40,920 bases of DNA from Caldifarciminota bacterium (lineage in GTDB: Bacteria; Hydrothermota; Hydrothermia; LBFQ01), in NCBI GenBank assembly GCA_015490465.1, contig WFXS01000081.1, positions 1 through 40,920 of the forward strand. The letters run 5' to 3'. Both the position numbers and the translations under genes were made by a program. Each line of letters opens with the position of its first letter. Position 1 is the stretch's first letter. Shown one piece after another: positions 9,501 through 16,216 of the stretch. The notes under the pieces are model-generated. The model was not told the origin of the DNA, did not search any database, and saw nothing but the letters and a program-made list of their open reading frames with translations.

Positions 9501-10991
9501 CCCGTACCCCTCAAGGTCCCTCAAATGCCTCTCAAAGTCAAGGCGGGCGTTTATCTTGTACCGCCCCACCCTGCCAAGGAAGGTCTTGTCAGGGGAGAAG
9601 AAGTAAGCCCGCAGGAACTCTTCGGCCGTCTCAAGCGTTGAGGAGGAGAACCTGATCGTACGGTATATGAACCGTATGGCCTCCTCCTTGGTGCGCATCT
9701 TGTCGTCCCGCAGGGCCTTGTATATCAGGGCTACGGCCGGATCCTTGGGGTCAAAGACCTTCACCTCGGTTATGCGGTGTTCCTTCAGGATCTCAAGGAC
9801 GTCACCGGTAATTACGGTAGGTTCAATGTTCTTATCCTTCTTTGATTCCCTGAACATCGGGACGAGGATCTCCCCATCCTCTGAAACGATATCTTCGGCG
9901 AGTATGTACCCCTCAGCCTCCGAAACGGGGACCACCCTCGCGAGGTTACCTATGGCGACCTTCACTATCTGGCGGGGGGTCTCAAGCCCCATGAAACGCA
10001 GGAAACGGGTGAGGTAAAACTTTCTCTTACGGAGAACGAAGTATATCCCTTTCTCGCCCTCTATCCGGAGCTCCATCCACGGGCCACGGTAAGGTATGAG
10101 TAGGGCCTTGAAGATCTTGTTCAGTCCCTCCTCGTCTATGACGAAGTATATGCCGGGGGACCGGTGTATCTGGCTTATGACGACCCTCTCAACACCCTGA
10201 ACGACGAAGGTCCCCCTCTCCGTCATGTAGGGGATGTCGGTGAAGTATACGATATCCTCCCTCTCCTCCTCTAAGATGCCGCTCTCGTCAAACACCCGCT
10301 CCGTCACCCTTATGTGGATGGGGACGGAGTAAGTTAGATCCTTCTTCTTCGCGTCTTCGGCCGTTCTCGTGGGTTTCCCGACTCTGTAGTCGTGGTACTC
10401 TATCTCAACCCGCCCGGACGTACTCTGTATGGGGAATATCTCCCTGAATATCTGATGCAGGCTCGTCCGGGATCTGGGATCCGAGTAGTCAAAGAAGGAC
10501 TCCTCCACCTCGTACCTCAGGGAACCGAGCTTACTCGCCACGCGCTCCCTGAACTCGGTTAAGGAATCTCTGGAAAGTCCCACGAAGCCGATCTTGGCCT
10601 CGTAGGTCTGGACGTACTCGTTAGCTATATCAAAGATCTGCTTGATCTCCTCCCTGGAGTAGGAACGTTTGGGAAGGACGATGTAGTGCTGCTGGGGTTT
10701 CGGAATGTCCTCCCTCACCACATCCTCTCCAAAGATCTCACGAAGGCGGCTCTCTATCTCCTTCGCCTTCTCGTACCTCTCGCTGGTCTTACCCTTGGCG
10801 ACCTTTATGGCCAGGGCCAACCTGTCCGTGAACTCCCTTACGAAGTTCAAAAACGACGAGCCCCTGCCAACGGGACTCCAGAAGACGTTGAACCTTTCGG
10901 CCAGAAAGTCGTCGTACGACTTAAGCTGCAAAGCCAAAAGGTACGGTATATCCTTTTCCTCTACCTTACCTACCCTCACTGGTTCTACCAT
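6549..10991 (-). CDS. rpoB: DNA-directed RNA polymerase subunit beta, extra-long
   Basis: The product has 1480 residues, against about 1340 in E. coli and about 1180 in many phyla. Core signatures are present: the rifampicin-pocket region ([15 protein letters not shown] at 593-607), [32 protein letters not shown] and the C-terminal [17 protein letters not shown]. Much of the extra length is near the N-terminus. In most beta subunits SYDDFL is followed within about 20 residues by the FREIFPI motif; here they are about 155 residues apart. An SI2-type insertion also precedes the [10 protein letters not shown] segment. The position equivalent to E. coli His526 is Asn609. The start is ATG behind AGGAGGGGG, 73 nt after rplL and past a hairpin. 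Confidence 0.98.
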   Translation of the reverse strand: [1480 protein letters not shown]

Positions 10992-11015
10992 GTCCCCCTC
11001 CTGTTAAACGCCAAA

Positions 11016-11046
11016 GAGGGGAAGCCCCCTGCAGAGACTTCCCCTC
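11016..11046 (-). promoter_or_regulatory. Hairpin in the rplL-rpoB interval (possible attenuator or RNA-processing site)
   Basis: GAGGGGAAG (11016-11024) and CTTCCCCTC (11038-11046) form a 9-bp stem with a 13-nt loop in the 73-nt gap. On the minus strand it is followed only by TTTGGCGTTT, a weak U-tract. A partial terminator or processing hairpin at this place is known in E. coli, where it sets polymerase subunits below ribosomal protein levels. A similar role here is inference. Confidence 0.6.
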
Positions 11047-11064
11047 GCAGCCTTATGCGCGGTA

Positions 11065-11454
11065 TCACTTGAGCTCAACCTTGGCTCCGGCCGCCTCGAA
11101 CTTCTTCTTGATCTCCTCGGCCTCTTCCTTGGAGACGCCCTCCTTTATGACCTTGGGCAGGCCCTCTATCATCTCCTTGGCCTCCTTAAGGCCGACCCCG
11201 GTAACCTCCCTGATGACCTTCAGGGCCTTTATCTTGTTATCTATGGCCGTGAGAACGACATCAAAGGAGGTCTTCTCCTCCTCCTGAGCCTCGGCACCCG
11301 CGGCGACACCGGGGGCAGCAGCCACGGCCACGGGAGCGGCCGCACTTACGCCGAACTTATCCTCAAGCGCCTTAACGAGTTCGGCGAGCTCCAGAACCGT
11401 AAGGTTTTCAATTGCGGCTACTATCTCCTCCACTGAGAGCTTCTTCTCTGTCAT
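11065..11454 (-). CDS. rplL: 50S ribosomal protein L7/L12
   Basis: This 129-residue stalk protein binds translation factors and activates their GTPase. It has the usual layout: an N-terminal dimerisation helix region ([20 protein letters not shown]), an Ala/Pro-rich hinge ([11 protein letters not shown]) and a C-terminal domain ([20 protein letters not shown], then [19 protein letters not shown]). It starts 2 nt after rplJ ends, with an AAAGGAGGG ribosome site. A strong ribosome site fits the several copies of L12 needed per ribosome. Confidence 0.98.
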   Translation of the reverse strand: MTEKKLSVEEIVAAIENLTVLELAELVKALEDKFGVSAAAPVAVAAAPGVAAGAEAQEEEKTSFDVVLTAIDNKIKALKVIREVTGVGLKEAKEMIEGLPKVIKEGVSKEEAEEIKKKFEAAGAKVELK

Positions 11455-11456
11455 CT

Positions 11457-11981
11457 TTAACCCTCCTTTTCTTTCTTTTCCTTTACAGCGTTAAGTGCGT
11501 AAACGAGGTTCCTCATCACCCCACTCAAAACCCCCACGATACCGTAGAGGGGACCGACCACGGCCCCTACCACCTGCGCCCGCAGCTCCTGAGCGGACGG
11601 CAGTTTAGATAGGCGTAGCACCTCGTCCTTGCTTAAAAACTGGCCGTGCATCACGGCCGCCTTGAACTCGCCCTTCTCCACCTCTTTGGAGAAGTCGGCG
11701 AAGATCTTCACCGGCTCCACCTCGTCTCCAAAGGAGACGATTATGGCCGTGGGACCAACGAGTACGTCCACTATCTCCGGGACCTTCTCCTGAAGGGCGA
11801 GCTTCATCAGGTTGTTCTTTACGACCTTTACGACGTAGCCCTTCTGTTTGAGCTGTTTCCGCAGGTCGTTCATCTCCGCCACGGTGAGGCCTTTGAAGTC
11901 AAAGAGGGCTATCATGGTAGCCTCCTCACCCCACTGGCGGAGTTGCTCCAACATCCTTGTCTTCCACTCTCTGGTCTTCAT
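11457..11981 (-). CDS. rplJ: 50S ribosomal protein L10
   Basis: L10 anchors the L12 dimers to the 23S rRNA. The 174-residue product has the family's N-terminal domain ([20 protein letters not shown], then [11 protein letters not shown]) and a C-terminal helix for L12 dimers. Its ATG overlaps the rplA stop (ATGA, 11978-11981). That leaves no intergenic room for the L10 leader RNA that many bacteria have between rplA and rplJ, so autoregulation there, if any, must use RNA inside rplA or act elsewhere. Confidence 0.97.
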   Translation of the reverse strand: MKTREWKTRMLEQLRQWGEEATMIALFDFKGLTVAEMNDLRKQLKQKGYVVKVVKNNLMKLALQEKVPEIVDVLVGPTAIIVSFGDEVEPVKIFADFSKEVEKGEFKAAVMHGQFLSKDEVLRLSKLPSAQELRAQVVGAVVGPLYGIVGVLSGVMRNLVYALNAVKEKKEKEG

Positions 11982-12703
11982 ACCTTAACCCCCCTGCTCC
12001 TTAGAGCGTTTATAACGTCGTTCAGATCCACCTTGACGGAAGGGCCCATGGTTGTGGTGAGGTATACGGACTTGAATATGTTGCCCTTGACCCCCTGAGG
12101 ACGGTTGCGGGCTATCTCCTCAAGGACCGTCAGGGCGTTCTCGTAGAGTTGCTCCGGGGTGAAGTTGGTCTTTCCGATTATCACGTGGACGTTCCCCGTC
12201 TTGTCGTTCCTTATCTCAACGCGACCCTTCTTGAGCTCGCTGACCACATCCTTAACGTTCTGGGTGACCGTCCCGGTCTTGGGGCTGGGCATAAGGCCAC
12301 GGGGACCCAGGATCCTACCGAGCTTACCCACCTCCCTCATGGCCTCCGGCGTGGCTACAACGGCGTCAAACTCAAGCCACCCCTGTTTTATCTTGTCTAT
12401 GTACTCCTTGAAACCTACGTAGTCGGCACCCGCCTCCTTCGCCTCCTTCTCCTTTTCGGGATCGCTGGTGAGGACCAGGACCCTGACCTTCCTGCCAGTG
12501 CCGTGGGGGAGGACGACGGGGATACGGATGTTCTGCTCCGGCTTGCGTGGATCTATGTTCAACTTGGCGTGCAGTTCAACGGACTCAAGGAACTTAGCGC
12601 TCTGGAACTTGCGAACCAGATCAACGGCTTCCTTCAGGGTGTACGCCTTCTGAGGGTCGTACATCTCAAGGAGTTTGCGGTACCTCTTACCTACCTTTGC
12701 CAT
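11978..12703 (-). CDS. rplA: 50S ribosomal protein L1
   Basis: L1 forms the mobile stalk that helps tRNA leave the ribosome. The 241-residue length is normal. Recognisable parts are the N-terminal MAKVGKRYRKLLEMYDPQKAY, the FLESVELHAKLNIDPRKPEQ segment, the GRILGPRGLMPSPKTGTVT loop, and the C-terminal KSVYLTTTMGPSVKVD. It starts 1 nt after rplK ends and overlaps rplJ by 4 nt, so translation of the L11-L1-L10 block is probably coupled. Confidence 0.98.
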   Translation of the reverse strand: MAKVGKRYRKLLEMYDPQKAYTLKEAVDLVRKFQSAKFLESVELHAKLNIDPRKPEQNIRIPVVLPHGTGRKVRVLVLTSDPEKEKEAKEAGADYVGFKEYIDKIKQGWLEFDAVVATPEAMREVGKLGRILGPRGLMPSPKTGTVTQNVKDVVSELKKGRVEIRNDKTGNVHVIIGKTNFTPEQLYENALTVLEEIARNRPQGVKGNIFKSVYLTTTMGPSVKVDLNDVINALRSRGVKV

Positions 12704-12704
12704 A

Positions 12705-13145
12705 CTATCCCTCCACGACCTTTATGCCCATGCTCCGGGCGGTACCCTCTATCATGCGGACGGCGGCGTCAAGGTCCGTGGTGTTCAGATCTTTCATCTT
12801 CTGCTTGGCGATCTCAACGAGCTGGGAGCGTTTTACGGTGCCGACCACCTGCCTTCCGGGTTCGCTGGCACCCTTCTCTACGCCCGCGGCCTTCTTCAGA
12901 AGTACGGAGGCCGGTGGCGTCTTGAACTCAAGGTCAAACGTCCTGTCCTTGTAGATGGTGATTACGACGGGTATTATGAGACCCATCTTGTCCCTCGTGG
13001 CATCGTTGAACTGCTTTACGAACTGCATCAGGTTGATGCCGTGAGGGCTAAGGGTAGGACCCACGGGTGGCGCGGGCGAGGCCTGACCCGCGGGGAGCTG
13101 GAGTTTAACTACCGCCACGACCTCCTTCTTCCTTTTTCTGGCCAT
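12705..13145 (-). CDS. rplK: 50S ribosomal protein L11
   Basis: L11 binds the GTPase-associated region of 23S rRNA. The 146-residue product has the family signatures [41 protein letters not shown]-like [12 protein letters not shown], and a C-terminal [10 protein letters not shown]. An N-terminal basic stretch ([12 protein letters not shown]) is a little longer than usual. Only 13 nt separate it from nusG, so there is no space for an L1-binding leader of the E. coli kind. Confidence 0.98.
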   Translation of the reverse strand: MARKRKKEVVAVVKLQLPAGQASPAPPVGPTLSPHGINLMQFVKQFNDATRDKMGLIIPVVITIYKDRTFDLEFKTPPASVLLKKAAGVEKGASEPGRQVVGTVKRSQLVEIAKQKMKDLNTTDLDAAVRMIEGTARSMGIKVVEG

Positions 13146-13158
13146 CTTCCTAACCTCC

Positions 13159-14079
13159 TTAACTTAGTCTTTCTACCATCTTAAACTTAAAGTCAAGCTC
13201 AAGGAACTTCCCGAACTCCTTTATCTTGACCCTCACTATACCCTTATCCTCGTCCACGGCAACCACCGTACCTTCGCGCCCTCTGAAGGCTCCGTCTATG
13301 ATCCTGACCCTGTCTCCCTCCACGAACGGGACCTTCCTCTTGCTCTCCTGCTCCTGCTGGCGTATGAGGTCCTCTATCCTCTTTATCTCCTCTTCGGACA
13401 TCTTCATGTAGGTGGGTTCACCGGTCTCCGGGTCCCGGGCGCGGATCGGACGGGTGCGGGATATGATCTGGGTTATCCTGTCTATGACCTTCTGGTCCTC
13501 CTCCATACGGATAAAGATGTAACCCTTGTATATGGGTTTCTCAACTATCCGCATATCCTCTATCGTCTCGTACTGACCGGGGGCGGGTTTTATAACGCTC
13601 CGGACCGTCCGGAACCTTATCTTCCAGGTTTCAAACTTCTTCTCAAGGTTGGGAAGTTCCCTCTCGTTAACACCGAATATAACGGGTTTCAAACCCTGCT
13701 CTTTCAGAAGACGGAATAGCTCTTCAAGACGGTAACGGTCCACCTTCTGGAAGCGATATACTCCCCTTTTCACCTCCTCGTACGGGTAAGGAATATCTCT
13801 TAAGGGTTTCCCCTTGAAGCCGAGGGGGTAGGGCTGGACGAATTTGATGAAGTCTACCGGTAAATTATCGTCCCACTCCTCAAGGATCACGTCTACGAGG
13901 CGGGGCTTCCGCTTGCGTTTTATAAACCGGGTCGTCCGTATGGTGGGAACGAACACGCTCTCAACCTTATCTTCAAGACCCAGATCTTTAACCAGTTTTT
14001 CTATGCGCCTTTTAGTCCTCAACTCCTGACCTGAGACCGTCCAGAATACGAGCCAGTTCTTTTCCTTTACTCCGGGCAT
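13159..14079 (-). CDS. nusG: Transcription termination/antitermination factor NusG with large insertion
   Basis: The product has 306 residues, against about 180 in E. coli. The NGN domain is split: its first part is at 1-52 ([26 protein letters not shown]) and it resumes at about 182 ([10 protein letters not shown], the usual FPGYVLV position). About 125 residues lie between, rich in charged and aromatic residues. The KOW domain is at 250-306 ([20 protein letters not shown]). Inserted NusG domains are known in Aquifex aeolicus and Thermotoga maritima; I cannot tell whether this one is homologous. It lies between secE and rplK as in most bacteria, with an AAGGAGG site. Confidence 0.95.
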   Translation of the reverse strand: MPGVKEKNWLVFWTVSGQELRTKRRIEKLVKDLGLEDKVESVFVPTIRTTRFIKRKRKPRLVDVILEEWDDNLPVDFIKFVQPYPLGFKGKPLRDIPYPYEEVKRGVYRFQKVDRYRLEELFRLLKEQGLKPVIFGVNERELPNLEKKFETWKIRFRTVRSVIKPAPGQYETIEDMRIVEKPIYKGYIFIRMEEDQKVIDRITQIISRTRPIRARDPETGEPTYMKMSEEEIKRIEDLIRQQEQESKRKVPFVEGDRVRIIDGAFRGREGTVVAVDEDKGIVRVKIKEFGKFLELDFKFKMVERLS

Positions 14080-14088
14080 GCTACCTCC

Positions 14089-14325
14089 TTATCCGCCGAG
14101 AACCGCGAGTATGATCCGCGATATTATCATGTCGGATATCCAGATGAACAGGGTGGTGAAGGCGGATACGGCTATCACACCGAGGGTTCCGGCTACGAGG
14201 CTGTTCCAATCGGGCCAGGTAAGCCTCCCCAGCTCCTCCTTCACCCCCTCCATGAACTCAGGGAGGTTAACGAGCATATCCCAGAACTTGCCGAGCGTTT
14301 CCTTCAGGGAGCTAACTACGTTCAT
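14089..14325 (-). CDS. secE: Preprotein translocase subunit SecE
   Basis: This 78-residue subunit clamps the SecY channel. It shows the SecE core: an amphipathic helix [17 protein letters not shown] (family pattern: VKEELKKVTWPS) followed by a single transmembrane helix ([20 protein letters not shown]). It overlaps rpmG by 4 nt (ATGA) and precedes nusG, the standard gene order. Confidence 0.93.
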   Translation of the reverse strand: MNVVSSLKETLGKFWDMLVNLPEFMEGVKEELGRLTWPDWNSLVAGTLGVIAVSAFTTLFIWISDMIISRIILAVLGG

Positions 14326-14489
14326 ATCCTCGCCTCCTTATGGAGGGTATGCTTCCTGCACCACTTGCAGTACTTACGGAGTTCCATCTTCTTCCGGTTT
14401 GTCCTCTGCTTACTTATGGCGTAATTAAAACGTCCACACACCGTACACTTCAACCCCACCGTATGTCTTCCCTGTGCTTTCTTGGCCAT
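14322..14489 (-). CDS. rpmG: 50S ribosomal protein L33
   Basis: The start was moved from the track's 14519 to the ATG at 14489, since the longer version would run into tRNA-Trp. The product has 55 residues beginning [11 protein letters not shown]. It has two CxxC pairs (CTVCGRFNY and YCKWCRKHT), so this is the zinc-binding form of L33. The ATG lies 3 nt after the tRNA-Trp 3' end. No Shine-Dalgarno exists outside the tRNA, so after tRNA processing the message would have almost no 5' leader. Confidence 0.93.
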   Translation of the reverse strand: MAKKAQGRHTVGLKCTVCGRFNYAISKQRTNRKKMELRKYCKWCRKHTLHKEARI

Positions 14490-14492
14490 AAA

Positions 14493-14565
14493 CAGGGCCG
14501 GAGGGACTCGAACCCCCAACCTGCGGATTTGGAATCCGCCGCTCTTCCAGTTGAGCTACGGCCCT
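14493..14565 (-). tRNA. tRNA-Trp (anticodon CCA)
   Basis: The minus strand folds as a 73-nt cloverleaf. The acceptor stem AGGGCCG pairs with CGGCCCT, followed by a G discriminator base. There is a D arm GCTC...GAGC, an anticodon arm GCGGA-TTCCAAA-TCCGC with anticodon CCA, and a T arm GGGGG-TTCGAGT-CCCTC with one G-T pair. The 3' CCA is not encoded. It heads the rpmG-secE-nusG-rpl-rpoBC operon, a common place for trpT. Confidence 0.97.
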
Positions 14566-14608
14566 ACGCTAAAAACTCTCTCCCTCTTGTGGTGTTCAGG
14601 CGGAAGGT

Positions 14609-14614
14609 ATTATA
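14609..14614 (-). promoter_or_regulatory. Probable -10 box of the tRNA-Trp/rpoBC operon
   Basis: A perfect TATAAT on the minus strand lies 43 nt upstream of tRNA-Trp, preceded by TG. No good -35 box is seen at 17 nt. It is the best candidate for the main promoter of the operon. Confidence 0.55.
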
Positions 14615-14669
14615 CAGTTGAACGCATCGGTTGTGGGGAATTTTATCCTCTTAAGACGGGTAGGTGATA

Positions 14670-15149
14670 ATGCGAAGGCGTAGGCGCAGGGGCGTAGTAG
14701 ATTCCTATGCCTTTACATGGCCTTTCTTGACGACAGGGGTAAGTTCGGAGGATGGACGTCGGAAGTGGAGGATAGTAACCTTTACGAAAGTCTCCTGCCG
14801 TAAAATATCAACGTTGGGAAAGTATATTGCAGACCATCTGGGTTATGAGACGCTGGATGAGTATGTGATAGAAAGCATAAGGATTTTTAGAAAGTCCAAT
14901 TTTAGAAAACATCTTGACCGCTTTCCTGATGTGTGGGTTTCCCCCACGCTTGATGAGATTTCCGATCTCATAGAAGAGGGCCACCGTATGTCTCCGAAGG
15001 TAGAGGCGGAGCTGCGGGCGGTTTTGATTGAGAAGTTGGCAGAGCTGGAGGACTGGCAGAAGGAGGCTCTACGAGAGGAGTTCCGCTGGTACCAAAAGTT
15101 TTTCCCCGACCGTAAGAAGCACTGGTGGTGGTATGTGCTTGAGGACTAA
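14670..15149 (+). CDS. Hypothetical protein with basic N-terminus
   Basis: The 159-residue product is divergent from the tRNA-Trp operon. I prefer the ATG at 14670 over the track's GTG at 14664 because an AGGTG ribosome site lies just upstream of it. It opens with a run of arginines (MRRRRRRG). A segment KISTLGKYIADHLGYETLDE may be helical, and a charged helical C-terminal half follows that ends in a Trp-rich tail (KKHWWWYVLED). The arginine run could bind nucleic acid, but that is a guess. I recognise no family. Confidence 0.6.
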   Translation: MRRRRRRGVVDSYAFTWPFLTTGVSSEDGRRKWRIVTFTKVSCRKISTLGKYIADHLGYETLDEYVIESIRIFRKSNFRKHLDRFPDVWVSPTLDEISDLIEEGHRMSPKVEAELRAVLIEKLAELEDWQKEALREEFRWYQKFFPDRKKHWWWYVLED

Positions 15150-15168
15150 TGCAATTTCAGTTCGGCCT

Positions 15169-15174
15169 TAAAAT
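15169..15174 (+). promoter_or_regulatory. -10-like box, leaderless type
   Basis: TAAAAT lies 8 nt before the ATG of the small membrane protein at 15183 and matches the pattern seen at many other leading genes in this window. Confidence 0.5.
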
Positions 15175-15182
15175 TAACGTTG

Positions 15183-15338
15183 ATGGACGTTATGGAAATT
15201 CTGGGGATGCTCGGAGCTTTCATCATCATCGGGAGTGTCTTTCTCGGAGCCTTTGCGGCTATCGGGCAGTTATTCCTTTTGTTCATTGACTGGCCGTCCA
15301 AACGCTCTCGTGATTGCTGCTGCAAGAAGCGTGGGTAA
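15183..15338 (+). CDS. Small single-pass membrane protein with CCCKK tail
   Basis: This gene is absent from the ORF track because of its size (51 residues). The sequence is MDVMEILGM, then a long hydrophobic span (GAFIIIGSVFLGAFAAIGQL, FLLFI), then a short basic tail with three consecutive cysteines (SRDCCCKKRG). A TAAAAT box 8 nt upstream of the ATG fits the leaderless start pattern and supports it being a gene. The cysteines next to the membrane could bind metal or be lipidated; that is inference. The competing frame starting in the TAATG at 15149 codes a non-hydrophobic 46-residue peptide and looks spurious. Confidence 0.5.
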   Translation: MDVMEILGMLGAFIIIGSVFLGAFAAIGQLFLLFIDWPSKRSRDCCCKKRG

Positions 15339-15393
15339 GAACTCCGTCCAAAACCGTCTGACGGGGGTGTGGCAGGATAGTACTCTGCAGCCT

Positions 15394-15399
15394 TAGAAT
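15394..15399 (+). promoter_or_regulatory. -10-like box, leaderless type
   Basis: TAGAAT ends 7 nt before the GTG at 15407. No Shine-Dalgarno lies between them. Confidence 0.5.
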
Positions 15400-15406
15400 A
15401 CGAGCG

Positions 15407-16216
15407 GTGAAACGTGCCGTATTAATTGTTTTGCTGGTAATTATCGGAGCCGCCATAGGCGGAGGCGTGGGAGTAGGCGTGGCGATATATTTCCTCCAGA
15501 ACCGCAACGTCCAGCAGGCGGTCGTACCGGCTGTAACTTCCGATACCGCGGCTTCTTCCACTCCTGAGGCTTCCAGAATAGTGAAAGAGTTACTTCCGGT
15601 GGATAGCAGCAGAAGGGTTGAGGGACAGAAAAGTAAAAATGTTGACGAAACGAATATGAAAACGGGGGAAGGGAGTACAAAGGACACATCCGAAATTGCT
15701 CAGGGTGTACTCCCGGAGGAGGATACTACGGACGTTACGGCCGGAACCGTTAACATAGCCCAGAAGGACACTTCGGAAAAACTCAAGCCTACGCTTACAT
15801 CTAAGACGTCGCCGGATATAGGCTCAGGGGTGAGCGTTCCAACCATAGACCTGAGCAGTACCATAGATCTGTCCACACCGAGTACCAGACGAAAGAGTAC
15901 GCCGAGCATACCCACGGTGCAACCGGATATAAAGAAGTCAACCCCCACCTTCACCATAAGTACCCTGTCGGAAGGTGAGATAAAGAAGGTGTACTATCAG
16001 GAAGGTAATCTGGCAAAGGCGGAGAGGATGCTCCGCAAGGAGCTGAAACACAATCCGAAGAGCTCACTCGCGAAGAAGTACCTGCGCCTTATTAAGCTGG
16101 AACGTCAGGCCCTCGCCCTTGAGGCTCAGGGGGACAGTGAGGGGGCAAAGCGGATATGGCAGCAGATCCTCAGGATAGCCCCGGACCATCCGAGGGCTAG
16201 GAAACGGATTCAGTAG
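15407..16216 (+). CDS. Membrane-anchored protein with Ser/Thr-rich linker and TPR-like C-terminus
   Basis: The 269-residue protein starts at GTG. Residues 4-30 form one Gly-rich transmembrane helix (VLIVLLVIIGAAIGGGVGVG). Residues about 35-190 are low-complexity, rich in Ser, Thr, Pro, Asp and Lys (SSTIDLSTPSTRRKSTPSIP), and probably disordered. Residues about 195-269 look like two TPR-type helical hairpins (YYQEGNLAKAERMLRKEL, and ALEAQGDSEGAKRIWQQILR with the final APDHPRARKR). This layout suggests a periplasmic scaffold, but no specific function can be read. Its 3' end overlaps the convergent rsmE by 20 nt. Confidence 0.7.
   Translation: MKRAVLIVLLVIIGAAIGGGVGVGVAIYFLQNRNVQQAVVPAVTSDTAASSTPEASRIVKELLPVDSSRRVEGQKSKNVDETNMKTGEGSTKDTSEIAQGVLPEEDTTDVTAGTVNIAQKDTSEKLKPTLTSKTSPDIGSGVSVPTIDLSSTIDLSTPSTRRKSTPSIPTVQPDIKKSTPTFTISTLSEGEIKKVYYQEGNLAKAERMLRKELKHNPKSSLAKKYLRLIKLERQALALEAQGDSEGAKRIWQQILRIAPDHPRARKRIQ

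Noticed and set aside
14489-14519. N-terminal extension of rpmG to 14519
   Set aside because: The extra ten residues are read from the tRNA-Trp gene; the ATG at 14489 gives a normal L33.
15149-15289. 46-codon frame starting in the TAATG after the basic N-terminus protein
   Set aside because: Looks coupled by the TAATG, but the peptide has no hydrophobic or folded pattern, whereas the overlapping frame at 15183 does and has a promoter box.
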